From assembly GCF_037975245.1 (NCBI RefSeq), contig NC_092564.1:20253984-20317983 (forward strand): a stretch of DNA of 64,000 nucleotides. The letters run 5' to 3'. The position numbers and the translations under genes are program-made. Below are positions 13,001 through 28,000 of this stretch, in pieces. Under the pieces are notes generated by a model. It made no database searches. It was not told the origin of the DNA and worked only from the letters and a program-made list of their open reading frames with translations. This stretch comes from Apostichopus japonicus. Taxonomy: Eukaryota > Echinodermata > Holothuroidea > Aspidochirotida > Stichopodidae. Position 1 is the stretch's first letter, and every line of letters starts with the position of its first letter.

Positions 13001-16000
13001 AGAAATTTCAAGCAGGCATATAGCAGTTTAAAGCAGCATTTTGCGTTGGGTCGCTTTTTTCCACCTTTTTAACATGTGCATCGATTTTTTTAGATGTATC
13101 AATCATAAAACAGCAAACTAAGATACCATCCAAGTTTCACCCTGCCAAGAGCGTTAATTAGCGAGTAATTAACGATTTATGTCGATAACAAGTAAAAGTG
13201 TCCTCGACAAAGTTTTCATATCTCCAAATCCACTAGTTTGAATTCCACCAATCAGTGAATAGTATGTTTATTCATGAGCATTTTGCGTTTGGTCGCCGTT
13301 TCTACTTTTTTGACATGTCCATCAAGTTTTTTACATACATCAAATCACAAAACAGCAAATTAAGATATTAGCCAAGTTTTTCCCTGCCAAAAACGTTAAT
13401 TGGCGAGTATTCCACATACAAACTAATCGCATTCAGTTCCCAAACCCACTAGTTTGAATTCAACCAATCAGAGATGCAGGTTTAGTTATGAGCCATTGCT
13501 AAAAATAGATTCAAGACTTTGCGTTGGTACAACCAGGGAGTTGTTATGCAACTGCCTGGTACAACTGCCATATAGACTGTACACAAATCAAGCGTGGTGT
13601 TATATTACGTATCTGCCAATGACGTTCGTAGTGTTTAAATATTCATATTATGGGCGAGGTTTATTGGGTTCCCAACGGAAAATATCTTGGAGAACAACAA
13701 AGTTGAAAGTTGCAATTTTTTCGACTTTTATGCCACCATTTGAAGTAAAATATAAATAGATAAGCTAGTTATGTATGTCGTTATGGCATAGTGGAGTCAG
13801 TGAGGTTGAGAAAAATCATAGAAAGGGACGCAAAATGCTGCTTTAAGGTTGGTGGGACAAATTTATGTAACATCCAATGATGGGCAAGGAACTTTATATT
13901 TGAAACATCAAAATTTGATTAATGTTTTGTCTCTTTGCAAATGGAGAGAGAAGTGTTTTTTTTTTTTCATTTTCCAGTGTTCAGGCGCGTAGCCAAGGGG
14001 GGGGGGGCGAAGGGGGCAGCCGCCCCACCTTGAGCATATTTTTAAAAAATTTTTTTAATGTTTTTATGATATCGCTAGTATTTTCAACAGAGAAAATGCT
14101 AAGATGCAACTTACAAGGCCTGGGAAGTGCCATTTCCAGCGATCTGGGAGGCATTTTCAGCCCAAATTTTCTTGTACGCTTCGCGCCAACCTTGGTGGCG
14201 CTACGCTTAGATAGTTTGCAATGCCGAATCTACAGTTTCGCCCCTCCCTTGGCAAATTCCTGGCTACGCACCTGCCCGTGTTACACTAGAGTGCCTTCAT
14301 TTTGTAACCCCTGGGTTATACACACCCATGCAGGGGGCAGATTATTTGATTGAGAGTAAAGTTAAATAGTGATGGTTTCAGTCTTCACTGTAAACATGTG
14401 GACAAAAGTTCTATTAATTCCAAGAATTCACAGAAGAGTCATACCAACTTCTTGCAAGGTTGTGACAGGTGACTTAATCCATGGAGCATTACAAATTTGT
14501 AAGGGAACTTTACGAAATGAAGGAGAGGGGAGAGAGTGGGGGGAGCCAGAAGAGAAACTGAAATTTTGTCTAGTATTCTTAATTTGCCAACTTCATAAAA
14601 GGTTGCATGCATGATCAACTGCCAAATAATAGTAACAATTCTTCCAAAAAAATATAAATTGTTTGAGACAGGTCATTGCAATCCGAGTTTGGTTATCCAT
14701 TGGCGTGCCATATGTAACTGATCCAAAGCAACAATTCTAGGAACCCCACCAGAAAAAATATTAAAGCTCAATCTTTTACCACCACATGAATGATATTTAA
14801 GACAAATATGTGTGTGACAGTCAGTCCCTTTCAGCAAGACCAAAGACAATGTTGGTGAATTAATAACTCCCACATGGTCCCCCTCAGTTCCTACGACAAC
14901 AGTAAAAGAAATATTTATGGCCACAGACAATCATCACCAGCATCGTTGCTGATGGAGCCCAATCACCCAAAGTTGTTTCATGAATGGGAACAAGCTGGTC
15001 AAATTCCCTGGTTGCCATGACAATATGGTGTGATACTTCAAACTATTCAAATTTCAGAATATAGCCTGCGTAGTAAAAGTTGGTGGGATCCATTTATACT
15101 TGCGTGGGGGGGGGGGGGGTGGGTGGGGGGAGAGAAGAATACAGTTGCGTCTAGTTTGTTAATTCTTTCTTTTCTCTTCCAAATGACTGATGGCATTACT
15201 AGTATTGGCATCAATTTGTCTGGGTTTCTTTTGCAACTTTGAGTTGCTTTGTGTTTTGTTATAAAGAGGAGACTTTCACAGTGTGCAAACCATGCACATA
15301 TATCGAGGGAGAGGAGGGGGGGGGGGGGAAATGACACGGTTCGATGGAATGTTAGCTAAACTTGTGTGAGCTGTAATAAATTTCAATTGCAAACCAGCCA
15401 TTATCAAAATAAAGCTAAAGATGACTGGATGATCTTTATCGGTATAGAAACGAATATACTTACCGTCCAGCCGTCCGGGCACTGGCATTGATAACTGTTA
15501 TAGAGGTTTGTGCAGGTTCCTCCGTTCGCACAAGGACTGGTTAAACATTCATTTGTCTGAAGGCTCTGATAACAAAACAAAAACATTAACCATAATCAGC
15601 ATTTCATTTTTACTGTTCACATCAATCTGTCAAAGACCACCAACAGACTATTAAAATTTGACCCAAAAAATTTAAACCTGTATTTTTTTTCTATTCTTTT
15701 TTCTTCCCCTTTTTTTAAGTTAAAATATCTTCTCTTGTGTATTTCAGAGAAATTAGAAAAAATGATAGGACCTCTAGGAGAAGTGGTAGTGCAAGTTTCA
15801 GGAGGGACTTCTTAAAGCACCAAAAGTTCTAACGGTACGTGAGGATGGGGAACGGGCTATTCAAAGTGAACATTAGAGTACATTGGTTTACTTTTAATAG
15901 CCCGAAAAAAGAAAAAGAGTTTTCATGATCACCAACAGAAAATGGATGCAGGTGTGATCTCTGATTGGGTGATCACACAATTAATAATCTGTATACTCCT

Positions 16001-19000
16001 CCTCCTCCCTCCCCCACCCCCTCACCCTTAACTTTTCCCTACTTTCCTCACACTCCTATCCTTTTCTACTCCCCTGTCCATCTCTTCTTCTGTTCAGCTG
16101 TCATGTTCCTCTACTTTCCCCTTTGTTATCATCTATTCGCGATTACATTTCCTCTTCGTTCCCCGAGACCCCTTTCTGTTCCCCCTGTAAATTGTTCTGT
16201 CAACCTTACAGTCAATCTGCAAGTATTCGTCATGTTCCCATTTTCTCTACCTCCTCGACTTTCATCTTCCAGTTTGAAATCCATATTTCTCTACATTTCC
16301 CTACACACATCCTTTATCTCCTCCCCTCCACCCCTCCCCTCCCCTCCCCCTATCCCCCCTATAAGTGGTAAAGTATGAAAGTACAATTATGGTGATACTT
16401 ACTGCTTTGATGTTATTCAAGTCTGTTTGTAACTGAAAAAAAAAAATTAAAAAATTCCAAATAAAATGGCATAGATGCTACTGTACTCACACAATCAACA
16501 CAAAAGAAGTTAAAAATACTTAGAAGAAACATTAAACAGTCAAAACCACATCAAACACTGACTTTTAAGTGACTCCTATTTTATCAAGTTAGAACTATTT
16601 TGAGCCACATTGGCTGTAGAGTGGCCTTCCACAGATGAATGATCTATTTTAAATTTTATTTTTTCTAGTCATACACACAAGTTCTTCATTTGGATTCTAA
16701 TGCTAGGCATTTCAGGAGATTTGACAGCCATGTGCCAAAGACACCTCTGAAGTAATAGGATCATGGAATACCGTAGCTTGTTCTGTTACTATCAATGGAC
16801 GATGTTATGAAAAGACTGTCTCTCTGATTTGGCTTTGTGGTATTGTCTCGGTCTTCAACTATTTAATTTAATTTATGTTTTTTCTCTTCTTCTTTCTTCC
16901 TTTTTTCATCTCATTGAATGACTTTTTGTTCATCGCAATTATACAACATTATGGGAATAAAGAGTATAAAAAACAATATTCTGTAATAAAGATGAACTAG
17001 AAGAAAGAAAATTGTATTTGACAAAGACAGAGACTAAAAGGAAAAAAAAAAGATTCACATTGTAAAGGAGTTGGAGTAAATGCTAACTAGGCCTATACCT
17101 TTATTGCATCATCTATACTTTGCACTTCACATCATTATTGTAAAATGCAAATAAATCGGATGAAACCTGTGAATTTTGAGCGGAATGAATCTGTCGGCCA
17201 ATGAATCATCACTATAGAAAAATAACATAAGAAGGGAGCCTTCACACGACTTGCCAATAGTACACGGATCTGCAAGACATGCAAACTTGACACAAGGGAT
17301 TTCTGCAATATTCCCTAATGGTAATATAAGAGTGACGATATCACGCCGTATTCATTTCAAATGACGTTTGTTTTCTAAAGTTTGTAAAGAAGGAAGGACT
17401 TCTACCTGGTTGATAACGTCTGGATTGATAGGCTGTTCTGGCTCTTGGTTCTCGAGATCTGCGAGTCGGACTTTTAGTTCTCCTATTTCGGCCCTCAGCT
17501 CCTCGAGTTTTGTGCCTGAAGCGACCAGCTGGTTCTGCAATGTTTCTATGGTGCCTTTATTTGCCCGTACCTAGATAGGTTTGTCAAAGTGGGGGGATGG
17601 TTGAAGTTAATATAAAGGTACAGTAAGGCTTCCCAAAATAGACTGGCAAGGCAAGCAACCTAATACAATTCATGGTGTTCAAGGAAAGCAAACTCATTTC
17701 TGTGAGTAGCGGTACATCGTCATACCAACCACAATTGCCATGACCCTTGAAATTCACAAACAACCTATTCCCCTGGAAACCGACACCCATTGGAGCATTA
17801 CAGTCCGTAACTTGGAACACAGAAAGCTCTGACTTTACTAACGGTGTATCCTTGCGATTAAAATAAATACTGTAGCAAGCCCACAAATTTGGCCAAGCCC
17901 CCTGAACATGACTCCTGCCCTCCCCCCCCCAAATTGGGGGGGGTTTGGTGTCATCAATTCCCACACCGACACATTGCGAAAACTGCTGACACCCCCTTCC
18001 CTTCCCCTCTTGATCGGTGTCGACGTGTAATCAGATGGATCTCTTGTTGCACACAGCTGTCCATGGTCACTTCCATGACAAGAAGAGTTCAAATAAATGA
18101 TTTGCTTACAGCTGTTACAGTTATCTTAATATCACAACCTGATCACAAAGTAATATATATGTTAATTCTTCTATGGACTTCTCCGTTGTCTGCAAGCTAA
18201 TTACCAGTTAATGGGATGCATACGAAACTACCTAATTCCAGCCACTTTGATTGTTTTAAAAATCTATACATACGAAACTTACATTTGGTTGCTTAAGTTT
18301 ATCTTATTTGCTCCATGAATAATGACACTGACAATCTTTTAGCTGTTCCAGTAACAATTTATGAGCAATCAGGGACAAACACCCCCCCTTCCCCCCCCCA
18401 TCCACCTCCGATTTCTGGTACGCTTGGTTTCATCGTAAATTCATGTCCCAAAAAAGAACCTGACATGTTGCAAAATACTAAAGTCATGCTGACAATATTT
18501 ACTGTAACCTACATCATGAGGCCATTCATCAAATTCAAGTTTAACAGGTGTATATGAATACCTACAAGTCCCTCCTCCTCCTCCTCCCCCCCCCCCCCAG
18601 GTCTAAAATAGAACAATGTACCAGGAACATCATGTATCCAAATTTATCCTGAACTATTCACCCAGATAGGTTATCTAAGTTTCAAGGTGCAGCTGCTTAA
18701 CAATTGACTCTTCAAATATCTTTGAAGGACGTTGTAGGTCTGACAAATACACTTGCCTTTGCTTGTCTTTTCATTTCATACTAATTTTTATGGTATGCAT
18801 GCTATGAGATATGAAGCCCCCTTATCTTTCTGTTTCATCGTTCACAACTTGGTACTTGGCCAACATTGTTTTTATTCAATATGTCCCACATATTCTTCAA
18901 AACAAATGCTTCTCACCGATGATGGAACCATTTGATTGATGAATATTCGGACTGATGGACAACCGGACCGATGAACAATGAAATTGATGAACAATCAGAT

Positions 19001-22000
19001 AGATCAAACATTAAATTGATGGACTGATGAACAATCAGACTGATGAAACAATAAAAGTGATGAACAATTTGGACTGATGGACAATTGGAGGCATGATTAC
19101 ACATTGGTGTGTTGTAAAGCAACCCGGGTAAAACCAGTTTGAGGAACAATTGGACTGAGGAACAATTGGACTGAGGAACAATTGGACTGAGGAACAATTG
19201 GACTGATGAAGAATTGGACTGATGAAGAATTGGACTGATGAACAATTGGACTGGTGAACAATGGGACAGATGATGACACACTGGTTAGCTGTGAAGCAGC
19301 CTGGGATTAACCAGGGATAAACCGTTGCACCACCAAAGCAAATCAACTTGACTGTACTTAATAGAAAACCAAGCGCTTTTGGCGTAAAGGGGTGTTAAGA
19401 ATTTTCCAAACAAAACAATTAAAGTGATGAACATTTAAAGTGATGAACAATTTGGACTGATGGACAATTGGAGGCATGATTACACATTGGTGTGTCGTAA
19501 AGCAACCCGGGTATAACCAGTTTGAGGAACAATTGGACTGAGGAACAATTGGACTGATGAACAATTGGATTGATGAACAATTGAACTGATGAAGAATTGG
19601 ACTGATGAACAATGGGACAGATGATGACACATTGGTGAGCTGTGAAGCAGCCTCGGATTAACCAGGGATAAACCGTTGCACCACCAAAGCAAATCAACTT
19701 GACTGTACTTTATAGAAAACCAAGCGCTTTTGGCATAAAGGGGTATTAAGAATTTTCCAAACAAAACAATTAAATTGATGAACATTTAAAGTGATGAACA
19801 ATTTGGACTGATGGACAATTGGAGGCATGATTACACATTGGTGTGTCGTAAAGCAACCCGGGTAAAACCAGTTTGAGGAACAATTGGACTGAGGAAGAAT
19901 TGGACTGATGAACAATGGGACAGATGATGACACATTGGTGAGCTGTGAAGCAGCCTCGGATTAACCAGGGATAAACCGTTGCACCACCAAAGCAAATCAA
20001 CTTGACTGTACTTTATAGAAAACCAAGCGCTTTTGGCATAAAGGGGTATTAAGAATTTTCCAAACAAAACAATTAAATTGATGAACATTTAAAGTGATGA
20101 ACAATTTGGACTGATGGACAATTGGAGGCATGATTACATATTGGTGTGTCGTAAAGCAACCCGGGTATAACCAGTTTGACGAACAATTGGACTGAGGAAC
20201 AATTGGACTGATGAACAATTGGACTGACGAACAATTGAACTGATGAACAATTGGACTGATGAACAATGGGACAGATGATGACACATTGGTGAGCTGTGAA
20301 GCAGCCTGGGATTAACCAGGGATAAACCGTTGCACCACCAAAGCAAATCAACTTGACTGTACCTTATAGAAAACCAAGCGCTTTTGGTGTAAAGGGGTAT
20401 TAAGAATTTTCCAAAGATTCTGATAAACTTAGGTGTAAGAAAACATTACAAAGAAGGCATACAGTGTATTTCTCAATGATAGCACAACATTTTATTCAAC
20501 ACTACACACACTCACAGAGAATGGGTGGGCTCCAGTACCCTCTGTTTCATATCAAAACTATAAGATTCTTCTAATCTTTAACTAGAATAGAAATTTTTAT
20601 CATTACATCACAACCACAGATTCAAACATTTCATTTTCTTGAAATGCACCCACTTAACCAGTAGACCACCCCAATCTACAATTTCCTTAAAAATGTCTTG
20701 GGGAAGAAGAACTGAAAGTTCCCATAAATTTATGATGAGGTCACAACCACCTGACAGAGATTGCATCCTCCAGCACCAAGACAAAGAAAACCACAACATA
20801 TAGAGGAAAGGGGAACAACATTTGTCCCACTTTTACTGTAGCCTCTTGCACTGAAAGCACACAAATGATTGATAACCTAACAGTAGCTTACAGTTAGTAC
20901 AGTAACATAACAAATTCATCTGCAGGGCTTTTAAACTAGACATGCAGACACTGTATTCTCTGGTTATGCAGCTAATGCATGTTTATCAAAAAAAAAAACA
21001 GTGGCACCACGCTCTTGCACCATTGGGAGCCATGTCTATCCAAAGACAGTGATACCACCCTCTGGCACCATTGGGAGCCATGTCTATTCAAAGACAGTGG
21101 CACCACCCTCTGGGACCATTGGGAGCCATGTCTATCCAAAGACAGTGGCACCACCCTCTGGGACCATTAGGAGCCATGTCTATCCAAAGACAGTGGCACC
21201 ACCCTCTGGGACCATTGGGAGCCATGTCTATCCAAAGACAGGGGCACCAACCTCTGGGACCATTGGGAGCCATGTCTATCCAAAGACAGGGGCACCACCC
21301 TCTGGGACCATTGGGAGCCATGTCTATCCAAAGACAGTGGCACCACCCTCTGGGACCATTGGGAGCCATGTCTATTCAAAGACAGTGGCACCACCCTCTG
21401 GGACCATTGGGAGCCATATCAATCCAAAGACAGTGGCACCACCCTCTGGGACCATTGGGAGCCATGTCTATCCAAAGACAGTGGCACCACCCTCTGGGAC
21501 CATTGGGAGCCATGTCTATCCAAAGACAGTGGCACCACCCTCTGGGACCATTGGGAGCTATGTCTATCCAAAGACAGTGGCACCACCCTCTGGGACCATT
21601 GGGAGCCATGTCTATCCTAAGACAGTGGCACCACCCTCTGGGACCATTGGGAGCCATGTCTATCCAAAGACAGGGGCACCAACCTCTGGGACCATTGGGA
21701 GCCATGTCTATCCAAAGACAGTGGCACCACCCTCTGGGACCATTGGGAGCCATGTCTATCCAAAGACAGTGGCACCACCCTCTGGGACCATTGGGAGCTA
21801 TGTCTATTCAAAGACAGTGGCACCACCCTCTGGGACCATTGGGAGCCATATCTATCCAAAGACAGTGACACCACCCTCTGTGACCATTGGGAGCCATGTC
21901 TATCCAAAGACAGTGACACCACCCTCTGGGACCATTGGGAGCTATGTCTCTTCAAAGACAGTGGCACCACCCTCTTGCACCATTGGGAGCCATGTCTATT

Positions 22001-25000
22001 CAAAGACAGTGGCACCACCCTCTGGGACCATTGGGAGCCATATCTATCCAAAGACAGTGACACCACCCTCTGGGACCTTTGGGAGCCATGTCTATCCAAA
22101 GACAGGGGCACCACCCTCTGGGACCATTGGGAGCTATGTCTATCCAAAGACAGTGGCACCACCCTCTTGCACCATTGGGAGCCATGTCTATTCAAAGACA
22201 GTGGCACCACCCTCCCTTTTTTTATTAAGCTGTTCATATGTTGTTATGCATGATGCTCCATGTTTTGGTCATGCAACACACTGAAAAATTAACCCTGTCA
22301 TTTAGTCATGCACACATATATATGTCATACATCGATCTATCTGGTTTGGGCAAGTTGCCAATGTGCATTACCACAAACCTTTTAATTCTTTTAGTACTGT
22401 GCTCGATATAACACTGCCACATACATTTCAAAACAGCTTGACTAGTATCATTTACATCTCAAATTATCAACAAAAACTTTTATTCTTTGTTTTGCCATTT
22501 TTCACTCTGTATGGGCAATACTTTGGCAATAATTGTCTCAGCTAAATTGTTGGAAGTCTGATCTTTGAGAGGTTATCTCAGGCCCACTTACAATTTAAAA
22601 AAAAAATTGTTGATTGTGCTTACTGTACATGCAAAATGGTTTTTATCTAATGTGACTTTTCAAGCAAGTTTTCTTTTTCTTTCAAGCAAGTCTAGTGGCA
22701 ATGATGTGGGAGGGGGGGGGGGGGTGGGTGGAGAAATACAAGAAAGCCCATTTGGTCGTTCCTACAGTCGCGACAACTGAGAGGACTGCTGGTCAGTCCT
22801 TTTCTGGTCAACAATTTTTTTTCGAATAAAGAATGAAATCATTGAGTACTCCCTGCAGAAACATAACTGGTGAAATAATAATAAGGGAGAGGGTGTCTCA
22901 GTTTCAAACCTAATTTTGTGTCATACTCCTGTATGGAGTTTGGTTTAATAACCTGCCCAAAAAAATAAACCAAAAGCTGCTGCTTCTATAGAATTTCTAA
23001 ACTTACTGTATTGATAATATCTGTCAAATCATCATCTCCGATGACGACTCTTCCAGTTACACCAGTTTTAAAAGTAATGTTGTGATTGTCTCCTGTCTGA
23101 AACAGTAGATGTCCATCTGTAGTGACGATTCTTGGTCTGAAAATTGAAAGGATAAAAACAAATATTACACCATTAAGAAGTAATTCATATTTGGTTTGGT
23201 CAAAAGGTCAAAATGTGAGTCATTCATAATAAATATGCTAAAAGGCTGCAACGAGCAAAAAGTGCCACAAGGAATCATATCTGTCCCACGGCTGGTCTGC
23301 ATGTGAACTAGGACTGATTTGCCTGTTAGCATTTCTCCTCCTCCTCCTCCTCCTTCTTATTCTGCTTCTTTACGTTATCACAAATAAGAGCAAGGTGGTT
23401 ATTATTAGCCTCGAAACAAAACTGAGAGAATTAATCCTTAATATTAAAACAACGTCGGATCTCTGGTCTGATCATAAACAAACTCTTTCCACACCTAAGA
23501 CACTAATAATGTACGATATTCAGTCAGTATTTATCAAACGCACATGAATTATGCTTACGGTTCGACATACCCCCTTGTAGGTACTACAGTAGCACACATG
23601 ATACAATACAAGCAGTCACCTTTAACATGCATGTATAAAGTCCCTATCATAACCCCTTACAGGTTTCTCAAAAACTTTTTCAGGTCCAACCTGTCAACAA
23701 TACCAAAACAATGACAATATTTACATCCTCGGGAAGCTATAGCCTCACGTGATTGGAGTGCCTAACCTTGTGTCAGCCCCACCATGCACCATGCTGTGGC
23801 ACTGCTTGCTTCCAACCAACCACAGAATAGCTGGGCATAAGTGTATATATAGGCCTGATTTAGTATGTCAGTGCATGGTGGGGCCATACAATCATCTCTG
23901 TGAGCAAGTCTATGGTCAAGGTTGTTATTTTTTCAAACTCTCAAAAAAACTTTCTTAATTATCATACTTTCCTGCAAGGAGAGTGTCTGACCTTGCCATG
24001 TATCAGAAATAACACTCCCTGGAGATGTTTCCCTGTAAAACCCGATATCCAGGAGATTTGTTATATAAAACCTTTCTTGAAATGTCCCATGATAAACTCC
24101 TCTTGGAATTTCCATAACAATAGAATTAAAATCTGACAATGGTATAACCTCTTTGCCAAATATCCAGGTCTGTTGGAATAAGAATTTAAGTAAGTTGCTC
24201 TGATTTTTTTTTTTTTTTAGGTGCTGTGATCTGTGCACAGTTCTAGGAATGCAATGATATTTCAACTTTTGAGGTGGTACCATCCATGCAACTACCTGTA
24301 CACATCAAGAGTGGATCAAGAATGCTATTTAAATTTATTCATATTCATAAAACATACCAGTTATAGTTACTACAATATACAATATTCTAGAAATCTAGCT
24401 GACCATCTTGGGTAGGTGCTTTTTTAGTACTGATGACAGTAAAATCGGGTAATTTGCAAAATTTCAAATTGGATAAACTGAAACATAGTATGCAGAATAT
24501 TAGGAGACAGCAAACAGACTTTATATTAATAAAGTCAACTCCCTTTCGCGGTTTGTTTCAGTAAAGGACCATTGTATACATATATGTAGCCAGGACTAGT
24601 GGCAAGTGGGCACAGGAGGGGCAAACATTACATTAGGAATAATGTACTGTAGGAGGAAAGAGCAACATGGGGGGGGGGGGGGGCAGATTTTTAATCATTA
24701 AACAGGACATTTTTAAAGCGATGTTTTGTAAAACTCTCAAAAGTAAGTTTGCTTGCATACTGGCAAGTCCTTGGCAACAGTGAAATAAATCTTGGGGCAC
24801 CTACAGTATAGTATGTCTCAATTAAGGTTTTGTGGAAATTCATGTGCCCCCCCCCCCACACCCCACTCACACATATTTCCCTATTAAAGAGCGAAGGGGC
24901 CTACCTAGTAACATATATATGCTATAACCAGAAGACGGTGAGAATAGGAATTGACCTATTGTATTTCCCACACAATAAACAATAGAAGCAAAAGCCATCA

Positions 25001-28000
25001 TGGAACGACAGACAAACAGATCAAATGTATAAACAAAACAAGCACCTGTTCAAAATCTAGTCAACTTTACAGTACTTTTACAGTGTAGCCGCAACATATG
25101 GTAGTAGATACAGGAAAATTCCTTGAAAATGCACCACATGCAAACACAGGTAAAAGCAGAGTTGCCAATACATCAGACATGCTCCATTCTGATCTACATC
25201 ATGCAGGTTAAAGACAATCCCCAAGACAGGAGCAATAAAAAAAATATATAAAAAAATAAAAGTAGTGGTACAGTACACCCACATTTGTATCTTGCAGGCA
25301 AATGTGTCTTGGGGTCAAACTATCAATGAAAAAAAAGGAAAACGGGCATTGCTTGGAATTTATGAAGAGTTCATAGAACGTGGCGTGACAGTCACCTTTG
25401 TTCCTTTGGAAGAGAAAAAGTCCAATGGTATGATTTTTTTTATTGCATGAGAAAATATTTAGCATCAGATGGGGGTGTGAAAAAACATGACATTCTTGAA
25501 TTGATTGCTCAGTCTGTATAGTTTGACATTTGCACAAAAAAGAACCAAAAATTTGAAACAGCTAGGCTTTTATCATACCGTGCATTTCCAAGTAAGGTAA
25601 ATGAGGAATCCAGCTGTCTCAGCTGTACATTATGTATCAGAGTGCCAAATTCAAATGTCAAGCAGATTAATGTGACAACAAAAACAAAGTAAAATATCAT
25701 TACTATTTGGAAGGGGGGGGGTGGAAGGGGGTTATGAGCACTAATTGGAAGGGAACAGGTGGATTACAGAAAAAGACTAGGAGACTGGTACAATGTGTTT
25801 GGATGATGAACTTTTGCTTTGTATTTTAATGAAATATATTTGATGAAATATAGCAGCATATGTGTAAATATTGTGACGATACTAAAGGTCAATTTAAAAT
25901 CGTATTGTTAGTCTTACAACAAGTATTATATGTAACTGTATTGCTGACGTAGTTTACAGTCTGTGCTAATGTACTATTCACGATAGAGCCAGCTGACATA
26001 TACAAAACTAATTTTAAACCATGGTTTATGCCATTCACCTCCACGATAGGACAACATATATACTATGTGATAAATCCAATTAAATTATGACCCTCTTTAA
26101 CAATCAGTGCAAAACATTTACATCAATTTGACATTTAAAGTTGTTCAATCTTTGCTCAATTTGGTTCTCTAAAATCTTTTAATTCTACTTAAAACTGTTT
26201 GAAAAATTACTCTTTAGCAGCTTTTGGCCACTCCGGGATATGTACAGGTATGTGCACAAATTTGAAACCAATACAGAATGTTAGATCTAGAACCTTACAA
26301 ATAACAAATGTAAATGAATATCTGTGGGCCATAAATGACATGCATGTACCCAAATGTTATGCTAAAGATAGGGCAAGATGGTTAATATTGGGTATCGATT
26401 TTTAAGCAGCCAACACTAAAAATGACAAGAGGATGAACACGTAATGATACCAATGACATTGTAACGTGGCCTCGTACTTCAATGTCGTTAGATGTCTGAG
26501 GCGCCCTCTATTTACCGCCGTGTAACCGGGAAAACTTTTTCCGGTGCAACGTGGAAGAAACGTTTTCTTTGTATTTTCATTGTTTGTTTGGATTTCGGAA
26601 TATTCGCCGGCCCATTAACACTGTGATAACAGAGCTACGTATTCTCTCATCTCAGTTTACGCCTTTACAACTTAGATTTCAATTAATTAACCACAGATCC
26701 ATTTCTACGAATCTATTACGCAAGTTTTAATCGCTGTATTGTTCTTCTGTTATCGTATGGGAAAGTTCATTCATTCATTTATGTGATCGAGTGCCGGTAT
26801 ACTATAGTCAGGAACAGTATCTCCTGGCTTCCTCGCAGGAGCTACACAAATTCATTTATTTTGTGCCAGACTGTTTATTTTGTGCCTGACATCTCCCCAT
26901 TGTTTTGCCCGAGATTAAACTCACCTAGATGACTAAAAGGATGAGTAGTAATTTTCATATTTTTCACTCCTCTAAAACATCAATTATTATATGAAACATA
27001 AAAAAAAAAAAACATTAATTACAAATGTATTTGATGGTCATACCACAAGAGGCTCACCAACCAATTTTAAGGTATGACATCATGCCCTCTGGTTTTATGA
27101 ACCAATTCACCTTATGTAAACAATGTGGACATACACTGCACACAAATATTTATTATTAAGTACTCCAACTGTGAGTCAAACTTAGGGAAACAGAAGAAGA
27201 AGAGTTTGTTGGGCTGTGTGCCAATATCGAAATATCACAAGTTTCAGGCAACACAGAAAACAACAGAGAAAGGTCAGCCATTTTGCAGTCTCAAGTTTGA
27301 ATGGCAATTGTTCAGTTGTTTACAGAGCTAATTTCCTTGCATGGATTAGCTATACATAAACAGGTTTGTAGGATGCCAACAACAACAACAACATCAATAC
27401 TCATAAAATTAAAATAAAACATAACTGAGGGTAAAAGTTTCAAATATTTGAAAGTACCTTTGTTGGAATTTGACAAAGAAATTATATTAACTCCTATGAA
27501 ATGGGGAATAATGTGATGCAAAAATGCTTTATAAATATTTGAAAACTTTGAAAGGCTTTGAAGTAGTTGTCGACATGCAATCACATAAAACAGCAGAAAA
27601 ATGGATTTCCTCATAATTTGACCTAGTACTATCTACTGTAGCAAACACCAGAAATACTGAGCTAAGTGTGTGAATTGATATACTTTTGTGTTGGATTTGA
27701 TACAATCTGGTGCAACCACATTAAATTGGTTTTACAGGCGCATGGAAACAATTTTTTACTGAATTCAACTGAAAGTGAGGAATGGAGAAATTTGTATTGC
27801 TACACGTACATATTGTTGGCCAAAGTAATAAAACAATGTTTGTGGGATGCAAAATTAAGTTTCTGTTCCCTATATAGAGGATTACTAACTTGCTAATTAC
27901 TGTAGGAACATTAAAATTAAAACCACATAGGCCTGGACCTCTTGGTTAAGTAAGGGGAATATTTTTTTCAAGGATCACATAGAATAATGATATGCAAATG

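Larger units (their letters stand above)
12727..14312. repeat. 251-bp tandem duplication, second copy split by two transposons
   Basis: Copy 1 (12727-12977) and copy 2 (starting at 12978 with the same TTTACTCAGAAAAC) share blocks such as GGTTGGTGGG, AAATTTATGTAACATCC and CATTTTCCAGTGTTACACT. In copy 2 the TTAA element (13032-13842) and the hAT-like element (13982-14274) interrupt otherwise collinear sequence. Confidence 0.75.

Noticed and set aside
13454-13759. 101-codon frame inside the TTAA element
   Set aside because: No transposase motif; part of it is duplicated repeat sequence.
15965-16378. 137-codon Pro/Ser-rich frame
   Set aside because: It lies in a pyrimidine-rich tract between two exons of the opposite-strand gene and has low-complexity composition.
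18913-20351. Series of overlapping minus-strand frames of 60-122 codons
   Set aside because: They repeat with the satellite and carry no recognisable domain.
21001-22284. 427-codon plus-strand frame and several antisense frames
   Set aside because: All arise from the stop-free 48-bp minisatellite; no splice or start context supports translation.
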